A stretch of DNA of 64,000 bases from Candidatus Eisenbergiella merdavium (GTDB taxonomy: Bacteria > Bacillota > Clostridia > Lachnospirales > Lachnospiraceae). This document shows positions 1-7,802 of this stretch, in pieces. The notes beneath the pieces were generated by a model that ran no database searches, was not told where the DNA came from, and saw nothing but the letters and a program-made list of their open reading frames with translations. The stretch covers positions 109,104 to 173,103 of the forward strand of contig DWWS01000045.1 of the NCBI GenBank assembly GCA_019119595.1, in the 5' to 3' direction. Numbering within the stretch: position 1 is the stretch's first letter; each line of letters opens with the position of its first letter. The position numbers and the translations under genes are program-made.

Positions 1-1142
1 AAAAAGGCAAGCAGGCTTTCCGTCTGCTCCGGCGTTCCCACGGTGATCCGCAGGTAGTTTCCGGTGCGCCCTCCCGGGAAGTAGCGCACATAGATGCCCG
101 CTTCCTTCAGCGCCTCAAACAGCTCCCTGGCCGGGACATGGCTATGGGAGGCAAAAAGGAAATTGGCGCGGGAATCCGGGAAGGAAAAGCCGAGGGAGGC
201 AAGCTCCCTTTTCAGGTATTCCCTGGTTTCGACCACGCGGCCCACCGTTTCCTGAAAATAGGCCTCGTCCTCCATGCTCGCTGCGCCCCAGGCGATGGTG
301 GGCGCGTCCATGGTATAGGAATTGAAGGAAAATTTCACGTCCCGCAGATATCGTATTGCCTTCCGGCTTCCCACCGCGAAGCCCACGCGCATCCCCGCCA
401 TGGCTCTGGATTTGGAAAAGGTCTGCACCACCAGAAGGTTTTCATATTTATCCACAAGAGGCATGGCGCTTTCGCCCCCGAAATCCACATAGGCCTCGTC
501 GATGATCACAAGGGAGGCGGGATTTTTCGCCACGATCTCCTCGATCACTGAAAGCGGCTCGCAGATTCCCGTAGGCGCGTTGGGATTTGCGATCACGATC
601 CCGCCGTTCGGCGCAAGATAATCCTCCTTCACCAGCCGGAAGCTTTCATCCAGGGCCGGACGCCGCCAGGGGATGCCGAAAAGCTGCGCCCACACGTCAT
701 AAAAGGAATAGGTGACGTCCGGGAACAGGATGGGCTGTCCCGTATTGAAAAAGGTTAAAAAGGCCATCGCCAGCACGTCGTCGGAGCCCACTCCCACAAA
801 AACCTGATCTTCTTCCACGCAAAAGCGCTTCGCAATGCTTTTTACCAGCAAAGACGCCTCCGGATCCGGATACAGACGCAGAAGCTCCGTTTCAAATTCC
901 GCCGCAAGCCGCTTCACCTGCGGGGAGGGCGGGTAGGGGCATTCGTTGGTGTTCAGCTTGATGATCCCAGCCTGCCTCGGCTGCTCGCCCGGCGTATAGG
1001 GCACCACCCTGCGGACGCCTCTCTCCCAGAGGGCCGCCTCCCTCGCAGCGCCGTTTCCGGTCGCACTGTTTCCGGCCATGCTTTTTTCTTCCGTCTTTTC
1101 CTGTCCGGCCGTTCTGTCCGGCAGCTTCCGTTCTGTCTCCAT
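1..1142 (-). CDS. hisC: Histidinol-phosphate aminotransferase, C-terminus cut by window edge
   Basis: PLP-dependent class I/II aminotransferase that converts imidazole-acetol phosphate plus glutamate to histidinol phosphate in cytosolic histidine synthesis. Seen: the N-terminal substrate motif KLNTNECPYPPSP near residue 55, the PLP lysine in TFSKSRAMAGMRVGFA near residue 242, and a C-terminal stretch with GNYLRITVGT. About 380 codons are present, so only a few terminal residues are missing past position 1. The start at 1142 has GGGAGGAG eight bases upstream; a later ATG at 1079 would remove a charged 21-residue extension that other HisC proteins lack. It lies about 130 bp downstream of the SAM hydrolase gene on the same strand. 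HisC paralogues can act on other amino acids, and no other his genes are in view, so the exact substrate is inferred. Confidence 0.9.
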   Translation of the reverse strand, partial: METERKLPDRTAGQEKTEEKSMAGNSATGNGAAREAALWERGVRRVVPYTPGEQPRQAGIIKLNTNECPYPPSPQVKRLAAEFETELLRLYPDPEASLLVKSIAKRFCVEEDQVFVGVGSDDVLAMAFLTFFNTGQPILFPDVTYSFYDVWAQLFGIPWRRPALDESFRLVKEDYLAPNGGIVIANPNAPTGICEPLSVIEEIVAKNPASLVIIDEAYVDFGGESAMPLVDKYENLLVVQTFSKSRAMAGMRVGFAVGSRKAIRYLRDVKFSFNSYTMDAPTIAWGAASMEDEAYFQETVGRVVETREYLKRELASLGFSFPDSRANFLFASHSHVPARELFEALKEAGIYVRYFPGGRTGNYLRITVGTPEQTESLLAF

Positions 1143-1247
1143 CCGCTTCTCCTCCCGTTCTTATGCCCGTGCCGCTCCTGACCGCCGCCCGACGAGGGGC
1201 GCTGCATATCTGCAGTCCGGGCTTTCTCGTTCGTGCTGCGTGAGCCG

Positions 1248-1284
1248 TTTTATCTGTGCAGCCTTGCCTTTTTATCTGTGCAGC
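1248..1284. repeat. 14-bp direct repeat at a gene 3' end
   Basis: TTTATCTGTGCAGC occurs at 1248-1262 (one base offset) and again at 1271-1284. The second copy contains the stop codon and last codons of the adjacent minus-strand SAM hydrolase gene, so the gene end appears to have been duplicated downstream. Confidence 0.5.
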
Positions 1285-2132
1285 GTGGACTTTCTCATGG
1301 TGATCTTCCAGGACAGGCCCGTTCCCACGTTGTAGGCCCTCGCGAAGTTACCCTGATTGATCGCCACCGCCATGAAATCCAGGCTGTTCACATACACCAG
1401 CGCCTCTCCGATATAGGCCTCCGCGAAGGAATGGGCGTACAGCAGGGAGGTGCGGTAAACGGTGCGGCCCCTCTTTTCTATGATGACCTCCACCCGGTCC
1501 CCGTAGGAAACGCCCAGCTTTAAAAACATCTCTCTGGGGATGTTGGTCCACAGGCTTCCGAAACGCACGTCCAGCACATCCACGGTTCCCGTGATCTCAT
1601 CGCCGGAAAGCACGGCGGGCTCGTAGGCGATCTCCACCACGCTGTCGGCGGGCACCTCGGGGCCCACGCCCTCAAAATCAATGATCCCAGCGGCGAGCCT
1701 GGCTCCCGTATAGGCGTAGATGTCACGGCCGTGGAAGGTATAGCTTTCTCCGGAGCCGGGGAGACGGTTGATGGACTCGTCGATCACCCTGGCCGCTTTG
1801 ATGCCGCACAGATGCTTCACATGGGTCAGCGTTCCGTTATCCGGCGTCACCACATACTGTCCGCCGCAGGTCTGCACCACGATGCTTCTTCTGGTGGAGC
1901 CAACACCGGGATCCACGACGGAAACGAACACCGTTCCCTCCGGCCAGTAGCTCACGGTCTGGATCAGCCGGTAGGACGCCTCCCAGATATCATATTGCGG
2001 GATCTCATGCGTCAGATCCGAGATCTTCAGCTCGCTGCAGACCGAATAGGCGACGCCGTACATCGCGCTCACCGCGCCGTCTGCCCTTCCGAAATCTGAC
2101 TGAAATATAAGCGGTTTTCTTTGATCTTTCAT
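1272..2132 (-). CDS. SAM hydroxide adenosyltransferase (DUF62 / SAM hydrolase family)
   Basis: Member of the family related to fluorinase and chlorinase that hydrolyses S-adenosylmethionine to adenosine and methionine. Seen in the 286-residue product: FQSDFG (10-15, the N-terminal aspartate that contacts SAM), DPGVGS (74-79), TPDNG (96-100) and FHGRDIYA (133-140), the pattern typical of the hydroxide-using members. The ATG at 2132 is chosen because GGAGG lies just upstream; a longer reading frame to 2183 would start inside the upstream hairpin array. No partner gene is obvious: hisC follows at about 130 bp. The family's physiological role in bacteria is poorly understood, so only the reaction is proposed here. 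Confidence 0.88.
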   Translation of the reverse strand: MKDQRKPLIFQSDFGRADGAVSAMYGVAYSVCSELKISDLTHEIPQYDIWEASYRLIQTVSYWPEGTVFVSVVDPGVGSTRRSIVVQTCGGQYVVTPDNGTLTHVKHLCGIKAARVIDESINRLPGSGESYTFHGRDIYAYTGARLAAGIIDFEGVGPEVPADSVVEIAYEPAVLSGDEITGTVDVLDVRFGSLWTNIPREMFLKLGVSYGDRVEVIIEKRGRTVYRTSLLYAHSFAEAYIGEALVYVNSLDFMAVAINQGNFARAYNVGTGLSWKITMRKSTLHR

Positions 2133-2149
2133 AGTTACCTCCATGCCGA

Positions 2150-2265
2150 AGCGTTTTACGCTGAGGCACGCACTATTGCGCAAGGATACTTCGTATCCTG
2201 CGGCTTTGCGACGCTCCGGCGCAAAGCCGGATTGGAAAATGCGTTATCAAACGCATTTTCCAATC
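2150..2265. other. Array of five consecutive perfect hairpins upstream of the SAM hydrolase gene
   Basis: Five perfect inverted repeats sit end to end: 2150-2154/2158-2162 (5 bp), 2169-2172/2177-2180 (4 bp), 2183-2189/2193-2199 (7 bp, loop TTC), 2201-2210/2220-2229 (10 bp) and 2230-2244/2251-2265 (15 bp, loop of 6). The array ends 18 bp before the ATG of the minus-strand gene. None is followed by a clear T run, so these are not ordinary terminators. It could be a structured mRNA leader or a miniature repeat element. Confidence 0.6.
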
Positions 2266-2301
2266 TTACCTCCAATGTTCAGAGCACATTCTTTTTCCTT
2301 C

Positions 2302-2445
2302 CTACGATGGTAACAGATTCTTCCCGGGATGTCCAGTCCATACCGGCTTCTCTCTATTCCCAAAGAAAACATCCTGCAGCAATTCCCAATCCCCCCTGCT
2401 AAGCGGCTCCCAGTCCGCCTGCATGGTGATGTCATACTCTTTCAT
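2302..2445 (-). CDS. Possible 47-residue ORF, unrecognised (perhaps a gene remnant)
   Basis: A short open frame starting MKEYDITMQADWEPLSRGDW and ending in a TAG. The composition (Trp, Asp, Glu, amphipathic) looks protein-like, but there is no convincing ribosome site, and it lies just after the terminator of the HTH-kinase gene. It may be the eroded 5' end of a larger gene. I do not recognise a family. Confidence 0.25.
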   Translation of the reverse strand: MKEYDITMQADWEPLSRGDWELLQDVFFGNREKPVWTGHPGKNLLPS

Positions 2446-2471
2446 CGCTCACACAATTTGTATTTGGGCAG

Positions 2472-2501
2472 AAAAAAGAGCGTCCGTGTAAAGAACGCTC
2501 T
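2472..2501 (-). terminator. Rho-independent terminator after the HTH-kinase gene
   Basis: On the minus strand the 7-bp stem AGAGCGT/ACGCTCT with an 11-nt loop is followed by TTTTTTCTG. It lies 20 bp after the stop codon of the gene ending at 2521. Confidence 0.85.
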
Positions 2502-2520
2502 CAAAAGTGATATTCTGTTT

Positions 2521-3915
2521 TTACCGCGCCTTGTCCTGTTTCCGGCGGCGGGTGGGGATGGCCAGGAGCTTTCTCACCCGGCTCTCCAGGTGCTTCTCAA
2601 TGGCTGCCAGATGTTCCTCCGGCAAATTGAGGCTTTCATGCCGTTTGAACCGGAAACCAATCATCCGCCGAAGCTGCTCTTTCTGCCTGGCTCCCATAAC
2701 CTCCGCGCACACCTCCTCATAGGAGATGTTGTAGGGGTTGGAGCGGGTCCTGGCGTACTCGTCCAGATGGGCATAGTCCTCTTTCCCGGCATAGCAGAAC
2801 AGGGACAGCCCGTTGTCAAAAATGGGGGCCGGCGCGATGATCTTCCCGCTGTGATTGTCCCGCAGGACGCCGAAGTTACCGAAGTGCCGATCCTCGTTGT
2901 AGATCAGCGCGTCAAATACCAACATACTGCGAAGCTGCTCGGAAAACTCTGCTCCCAGCTTGTCATACCAGGCAAGGCAGGCAGCGATCCCTCCCGTGCG
3001 TACAATGCGCCCGACAGGGATATAGGCCGTGTCAATATTGGTAAACAACCCGCACTTAGAGGCCGTAATGCCTTTCCAGTTCTCAAGATCATAATGCACA
3101 GCGTTCAGCCCCATGGTTTCCGCGATCTGTGAAGCGTAATATTCACAGTACGGCTCCCGGCCCGCATTCGATGCACCGGTGGTACCGCCCTTGTAGAGAT
3201 AGATTCCATCCTGCTCTACATAGCGCCACGCCTTGGGGAGCATACCGCCTGTGGTAAGCTCCGGGGAAGTAGTAAATTCCTGTTTGCCTGCGCCCGCACC
3301 AGTATAGGCCACCAACGCCAAAATCTCCGAAAATCGGTTTTCATAAAGATTGTATTGGGAGAATTGCCCCTCAAACCCTTCCGGCACCACCCAGTAGCTG
3401 TCATTCAAAGACAGCCCTTTGCACACGTCGATGATACCTTTCGTGTCATTATGACTCAACCCCAGAGTTTTCAGAATCTCATCCACAAAGGCACGGTTTT
3501 TGGGGATGACACGCTTCTCCAGCCAGCGGATGACACCCTCACCGGTGTGCTCCATGTCCAAGGGCAATAAATGGGCCTGTTCCTCATTGGTATAGAGGAT
3601 TTCTGCTACCAGGCCGGACAATCCCTTCTTCTCCATGGAAAAGCGCATAAGCTCCGTGTCGTAGATACGGAGACTGTAAATGTTGCTCATAGGTTCCTCC
3701 TTGTCGTACAAAAGAAGGGAAACGTCTTTTCCCAGCGCAGACGCAATTTTCAGAATCATATCCAGTGTGGGGTTCTGCACACCGCTTTCCAGACGGCAGA
3801 TGTTGGAACGCTGGGTTCCTGCCCGCCTTGCAAGCTCCGCCTGGGAAATCCCCTGTTCCAGCCGGGTCTCCACAAGCTGGGATATGATTTTCTGCCGCTG
3901 CTGCAATTCATCCAT
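2521..3915 (-). CDS. Single-chain XRE-HTH plus HipA-like kinase
   Basis: A 464-residue protein joining what are normally two genes. Residues about 8-65 form a Cro/C1-type helix-turn-helix (SQAELARRAGTQRSNICRLE) like the HipB antitoxin. The rest resembles HipA/CtkA-type Ser/Thr kinases, with catalytic-loop NEDRHFGNFG near residue 337 and metal-binding PIFDNG near 366. The kinase would phosphorylate a protein target and the HTH would bind DNA and restrain it (inferred from the family). The start at 3915 has GAGAGGTG upstream. Within the frame, codon 76 (ATG at 3690) is preceded by AAGGAGGAACCT, an excellent ribosome site exactly at the domain junction, so a kinase-only product may also be made. 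It stands alone with its own operator and terminator. A pure transcription factor with a degenerate kinase is a less likely alternative. Confidence 0.8.
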   Translation of the reverse strand: MDELQQRQKIISQLVETRLEQGISQAELARRAGTQRSNICRLESGVQNPTLDMILKIASALGKDVSLLLYDKEEPMSNIYSLRIYDTELMRFSMEKKGLSGLVAEILYTNEEQAHLLPLDMEHTGEGVIRWLEKRVIPKNRAFVDEILKTLGLSHNDTKGIIDVCKGLSLNDSYWVVPEGFEGQFSQYNLYENRFSEILALVAYTGAGAGKQEFTTSPELTTGGMLPKAWRYVEQDGIYLYKGGTTGASNAGREPYCEYYASQIAETMGLNAVHYDLENWKGITASKCGLFTNIDTAYIPVGRIVRTGGIAACLAWYDKLGAEFSEQLRSMLVFDALIYNEDRHFGNFGVLRDNHSGKIIAPAPIFDNGLSLFCYAGKEDYAHLDEYARTRSNPYNISYEEVCAEVMGARQKEQLRRMIGFRFKRHESLNLPEEHLAAIEKHLESRVRKLLAIPTRRRKQDKAR

Positions 3916-3939
3916 GCTATCACCTCTCTCGTCTATAAC

Positions 3940-3957
3940 GTTATCATATAAGATAAC
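3940..3957. promoter_or_regulatory. Candidate autoregulatory operator of the HTH-kinase gene
   Basis: A perfect palindrome GTTATC-ATATAA-GATAAC lies 25 bp upstream of the start codon and directly abuts the -10 box. The spaced-palindrome layout is similar to HipB operators, which suggests autorepression by the HTH domain. Confidence 0.6.
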
Positions 3958-3963
3958 ATTATA
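3958..3963 (-). promoter_or_regulatory. -10 box of the HTH-kinase promoter
   Basis: Minus-strand TATAAT is a perfect -10 hexamer. I see no good -35 at 17 bp, which fits a regulated promoter. The operator begins right after the box. Confidence 0.5.
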
Positions 3964-4082
3964 CAAGTGGGAAGATGAAATCCTCTTCTCACCCATCCGC
4001 CCAATATCCTGTCACATTTTGTCAGAATCTGCATAATTTACACTAAAAGCATTCTGCCGCAAACGGCAGAAAGGAGCAGACT

Positions 4083-5477
4083 ATGACGACTACAGGAATC
4101 ATTCTGCTGTGTATAGCCGCCGTCCTCATCGCTGTGCTTCTTGCGTTTTTTATCGTGCTCAAAATACGGGCGCGCCGTTTCCGTCCCACCGGGGATAAGG
4201 CCGCCCAGCAGGAGGCATTGAACCGCGATATCGGGGAGGCGGGCTTTGCCTACGACAGAAAAGGGGATGTTTTTTATTCCCTCATGGACTGCTGGCAGCG
4301 GGAAATGGGCTACTGCCAGCTTTATGACGAAGGCTCCTCCCTGTTCAACATGGTGATGCACTGCGAGCCCGTCCGCTTCTCCTACGGGGGAAAACGCTGG
4401 ATGATCGAGCTGTGGAAGGGGCAGTACGGGATCACCACCGGAGCGGAGGTGGGGATCTACAATACCGATCAGGATGATGTCCGCACGGAACGCTTCACCG
4501 GCCCCTTTTATGACTGCGCCTCCGATCAGGAACGCCTGCAGATGAGCTTTGTCCTGCGCAAAAACGGCCGTGTCCTGATGAAAAGGAAGGGCCTTCACTG
4601 GTGGCTGACCGGCTTCAAGCTGGGAGAGTTTTCCACGCCGGATTCCCTTTCCATGGATATCCGCATCCGGTTTCCGGAGCGCGGCATGCGCGACGCCTTC
4701 CTGGGCGGCCTTCAGGAGCTTGGCTACGGCGGCCGGGAATACGCCGTCCACGGAAACACCGTAACCGTTCATTATACAAATCCGCACAGCGAACAGCCGC
4801 TCTCCCACGGTTCTCTGCAGGAGGCGGCCGTTCAGAAGGTCAACAAAAGCAACTGTGCCCTGTACCGGCAGGCGACGGGAAAATATACGGATACGCTGGA
4901 TAAGCTGGAGTACATCAAGGCGCTGGTTCCGGAGCTTTACGAATTCTGCATGCACTCCCTGTATGCAAGGGCCTTCTACGAAGGCTTCGGCTGGCTCATC
5001 GATCTGATCCACGACCACAATAACAAACCTCAGCCGCAGCCTCCCGCTCCGCCCAAGCCCTGCCCTCCCTGCGGGCCAAAGCCCGGTCCCTGCGAAGAAA
5101 AGCCCTGCAGGCCCGGCCCCTGCGGCAGGCCCGGCAGGCCCTCCTGCCGCCCGCGCGCAAACGTCTGCTGCTCCTCCCGTCCCGCGAACCGGCTCTGCTG
5201 CGGCCGCTGTGAGGAGTGCCCGTATTACAGAGGCTCCTGCAGAAATGGCTGTGCGGGCCGCGGAAACGGCAGTCGGACGAACGGCTGTCAGACGGATGGG
5301 CGCCGGATGGATGGCTGCCAGACGTATAGCTGCCGGACGAATGGGTGTCGGGCAGGCGGCTCCTGTCAGCACATGAGCCTGAGCTGTCCCGGCCCGGAGC
5401 GCGGCGCATCTGACCGCTGCGGCTCCTGCAGCTGTGTATCCGGCGGATGCCGGAAAGACCCGGAAGGGAGGCCGTAG
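4083..5477 (+). CDS. DUF4474 membrane protein with Cys/Gly/Pro-rich C-terminal tail
   Basis: 464 residues. One membrane segment (about 5-28) anchors the protein. Residues about 60-310 carry the DUF4474 domain, recognisable by RFSYGGKRWMIELWKGQYG and ITTGAEVGIYN; its function is unknown. From about residue 330 the protein becomes a low-complexity tail with 24 cysteines in about 137 residues, first Pro-Cys-Gly-rich (PKPCPPCGPKPGPC) and then made of degenerate NGCQTDGRR-type units. Such a tail could bind metal or form disulfides outside the cell, but that is speculation. AAAGGAG lies upstream of the ATG. The stop is one base before the start of the metallophosphoesterase gene, so the two are translationally coupled. 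The tail repeats look like an expanded minisatellite, because the matching DNA repeats too. Confidence 0.8.
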   Translation: MTTTGIILLCIAAVLIAVLLAFFIVLKIRARRFRPTGDKAAQQEALNRDIGEAGFAYDRKGDVFYSLMDCWQREMGYCQLYDEGSSLFNMVMHCEPVRFSYGGKRWMIELWKGQYGITTGAEVGIYNTDQDDVRTERFTGPFYDCASDQERLQMSFVLRKNGRVLMKRKGLHWWLTGFKLGEFSTPDSLSMDIRIRFPERGMRDAFLGGLQELGYGGREYAVHGNTVTVHYTNPHSEQPLSHGSLQEAAVQKVNKSNCALYRQATGKYTDTLDKLEYIKALVPELYEFCMHSLYARAFYEGFGWLIDLIHDHNNKPQPQPPAPPKPCPPCGPKPGPCEEKPCRPGPCGRPGRPSCRPRANVCCSSRPANRLCCGRCEECPYYRGSCRNGCAGRGNGSRTNGCQTDGRRMDGCQTYSCRTNGCRAGGSCQHMSLSCPGPERGASDRCGSCSCVSGGCRKDPEGRP

Positions 5478-5478
5478 C

Positions 5479-6369
5479 ATGGCTTCCCTTACCGCAAAGC
5501 TCGACCAGCTTTACTCCGCCTCCGCCGTTCTGCCCTTTGACAACAGCTCCCGTATCGTCATCATGAGCGACTGCCACCGGGGGCAGGGCAACGGAGCGGA
5601 CAATTTTCTTCCAAACAGCATGATCTTTCAGGGCGCTCTGGAATACTACTATCAGAACGGCTACACCTACATCGAGCTGGGGGACGGCGACGAGCTTTGG
5701 GAAAACCGCTGCATCGGCGTGATCATGCGCACCTACAGCCGCATCTTCCGGCTGCTGGGACAGCTTCAGCGGGAAAACCGGCTTTTTCTTCTTTACGGCA
5801 ACCATGATATCGTCAAGCGGCGCAGGGGCTTTGCCCGCGCCGCCTGCGATTCCTATGCCTGCGACGCGGCGGAGGAGACAGAGAACATTTTTCTGAAAAC
5901 AAGGGCCTCCGAGGGCCTGATCCTGGAAAACCGGGATACCCTGCAGCGCCTGTTTCTGGTGCACGGACATCAGGGAAGCCTCTTAAACGACGAGCTGTGG
6001 CCGCTTGGCCGCTTTCTGGTGCGTTACCTCTGGCGGCCGCTTGAAATCATCGGCTTCACCGCCCCTGTGGGCGCGGGCCGTTCCAGAAAGCTGATGGAAA
6101 AAATAGAAAAGCAGCTCTGCTCCTATGCTTCCTCCACCGGAAGGATCCTCATTGCCGGGCACACCCACCGCCCTGTTTTCGCCCAGCCGGGCTCCTGTCC
6201 TTATTTCAACGACGGAAGCTGCGTCCATCCTCAGTGCCTCACCGGCATCGAGCTTGAGAACGGCCGCATCCGCCTGGTACGCTGGGCCGTCGCTTCCGAT
6301 CCGGACCGGCATCTTGTCATCCGGCGGGAGACGCTGAACGGGCCTGTGGCTCTGGAGGAATATGGTTAG
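5479..6369 (+). CDS. Calcineurin-like metallophosphoesterase
   Basis: A 296-residue two-metal phosphoesterase. The ligand motifs appear in order: SDCHRG (30-35), LGDGDELW (near 68), GNHD (near 106), VHGHQG (near 160) and AGHTHRP (near 228). The spacing and the helical insert before the last motifs resemble UDP-2,3-diacylglucosamine hydrolase-like enzymes, but a lipid A substrate is unlikely in a Gram-positive, so the substrate is unknown. The start at 5479 has GGAAGGGAGG upstream; an in-frame ATG at 5434 lies inside the previous gene. Coupling to the DUF4474 gene suggests a shared task, perhaps at the membrane. There is no signal peptide, so it should be cytosolic. Confidence 0.85.
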   Translation: MASLTAKLDQLYSASAVLPFDNSSRIVIMSDCHRGQGNGADNFLPNSMIFQGALEYYYQNGYTYIELGDGDELWENRCIGVIMRTYSRIFRLLGQLQRENRLFLLYGNHDIVKRRRGFARAACDSYACDAAEETENIFLKTRASEGLILENRDTLQRLFLVHGHQGSLLNDELWPLGRFLVRYLWRPLEIIGFTAPVGAGRSRKLMEKIEKQLCSYASSTGRILIAGHTHRPVFAQPGSCPYFNDGSCVHPQCLTGIELENGRIRLVRWAVASDPDRHLVIRRETLNGPVALEEYG

Positions 6370-6427
6370 CCGGGGCAGGCATTCCAGCCATGATCGGCAA
6401 CGCATGCCGCCAGGCACACACCTCAGA

Positions 6428-6465
6428 AAATGGCCCTTCTTTCGTACCAAAAAGAAGAGCCATTT
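6428..6465. terminator. Terminator between converging genes
   Basis: A long hairpin (arms 6428-6442 and 6452-6465, AAATGGC at its base). Read on the minus strand it is followed by TTTTCTG, serving the anti-sigma gene. It also lies just after the metallophosphoesterase gene on the plus strand. Confidence 0.65.
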
Positions 6466-6481
6466 ACTCTGTCAAAAACGT

Positions 6482-7630
6482 TCAGGATGCTTCTCCCGGT
6501 TTCTCCTCAATGGGAATCTCCACCCTCCACTCCCCCTCCACCGCTCCGGCGCAGGTGCTGAAATATCCCCACACAGCCCAGTCCTGCGTGATCTGTTCCG
6601 GGTCGATCTCAAAAACATATTCGTCATAGCTTCCCTTTTTCTGTTCATCCCAGAAGCTTACGCTGACGGCGCTTTGGAGCATATTCCCCTGGCCGTCCGT
6701 CAGATACACGTATCCGTGATTATCCGTATTCAGAATATCCTCATAATGCGCCTGAATATGAAGCAGTCCGTCCGCCCATCCCCAGGCCGTGATCGTAACC
6801 CCTTCCGCCGGTGAAAAAGTCTGCTCCGCGTCCGGCTTCAGGAAACCGGCCATCTGCTTGGGATTCAGCCTGTCCGTTTCCATTCCTCCATAGCCCCGGA
6901 TGGCTACATCCGCCTGAAGCTCCGTTTTTTCCTCCAGCTCCGTCAGCCTGATCCGCCGAAGCTCCTCCTGCGTTTTCCACTTTCCCGTGAGGAATCTGGA
7001 AACGCTGAACACCAGCTTCTGCCCCTCGATCCTTTCCCCGTGCATCTGCTGCACCCGGATCAGAAAAAACGCCTCCCCCTTCTCCGGGTCAAAATCGATC
7101 AGCGAGCAGGTCCCCACGCTGTCCTTTGAAAAATGAAGGGCATAGCTGTCAAACAGGTCTATGGTTTCGTCGATACGCCCTCCGGTAAGATCCCGCATGG
7201 AAACATAGATTTCCGCCGTATCCTCCTGGACGTGCACCGCCTCCACCTGCATCCGGATCCCGTTGTCCTCACAGGAAACCCTGACCGGAGTAAGACGCTT
7301 TGCCGCGTCCGGATACAGGGAATAAAGAATTTCGTAGGCAGGCAGGCTTCCCGCCGCCACGGCGGCCGTCAGGGACGACGCGCCCAGAAAGAAAATCCCC
7401 GCGGCACATGCCGCTGCGCATGCCGCTGCGGTGCGCGCCCGCCTCCACGGATGCCATGGACTGCGCAGGTTTTTCCGTTCCTCCCGCCGGCCCGGACTGC
7501 AGGAGGGGCGGCGGAACCTGCGCAGAACCCCGAAGGAAGCTCTGCCGTCCCTTTGAATCGCTTCCCCCGCTTCCCATATATATTTGTCTTCAATGGCGCT
7601 GACTGCCTCTTCGATATTATGAAAATCCAT
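6482..7630 (-). CDS. DUF4179-type anti-sigma factor
   Basis: A 382-residue single-pass membrane protein. The cytosolic N-terminus (1-66, NIEEAVSAIEDKYIWEAGEAI, Arg-rich toward the membrane) would bind the sigma factor. A hydrophobic segment at about 67-92 (AACAAACAAGIFFLGASSL) crosses the membrane, and the rest forms an extracellular beta-rich domain of the DUF4179/DUF5643 kind. GGAAGGTGA precedes the ATG. It follows the ECF sigma gene on the same strand after 172 bp, the usual sigma/anti-sigma order, so the pair should form a membrane-stress switch. The signal is not known. Confidence 0.75.
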   Translation of the reverse strand: MDFHNIEEAVSAIEDKYIWEAGEAIQRDGRASFGVLRRFRRPSCSPGRREERKNLRSPWHPWRRARTAAACAAACAAGIFFLGASSLTAAVAAGSLPAYEILYSLYPDAAKRLTPVRVSCEDNGIRMQVEAVHVQEDTAEIYVSMRDLTGGRIDETIDLFDSYALHFSKDSVGTCSLIDFDPEKGEAFFLIRVQQMHGERIEGQKLVFSVSRFLTGKWKTQEELRRIRLTELEEKTELQADVAIRGYGGMETDRLNPKQMAGFLKPDAEQTFSPAEGVTITAWGWADGLLHIQAHYEDILNTDNHGYVYLTDGQGNMLQSAVSVSFWDEQKKGSYDEYVFEIDPEQITQDWAVWGYFSTCAGAVEGEWRVEIPIEEKPGEAS

Positions 7631-7705
7631 CCAATAATCACCTTCCCTGCCGCCAAAGACGGTATGCGGAGCATAACCGGGCGGATGCGCCCGTATCCCT
7701 GTTCC

Positions 7706-7768
7706 GATCCGCTTCTTTTTCTGTTTCTTTTTCTGTTTTTTTCTGTTTCTTTTTCCGCTTTCTTTTCC
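7706..7768. repeat. Pyrimidine-rich simple repeat in the sigma/anti-sigma gap
   Basis: Repeats of TTTCTGTTTCTTTT type form an almost pure pyrimidine tract (purine on the coding strand) between the sigma stop and the anti-sigma start. Slippage here could change spacing or mRNA structure between the two genes. Confidence 0.5.
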
Positions 7769-7802
7769 CCGCTCCGGGCCATCCGGCTTCCCGGCACAGT
7801 TT

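Noticed and set aside
4038..5970. Long minus-strand open frames opposite the DUF4474 and phosphoesterase genes
   Set aside because: They are antisense shadows: compositionally biased, no ribosome sites, while the plus strand has coherent domains and coupled starts.
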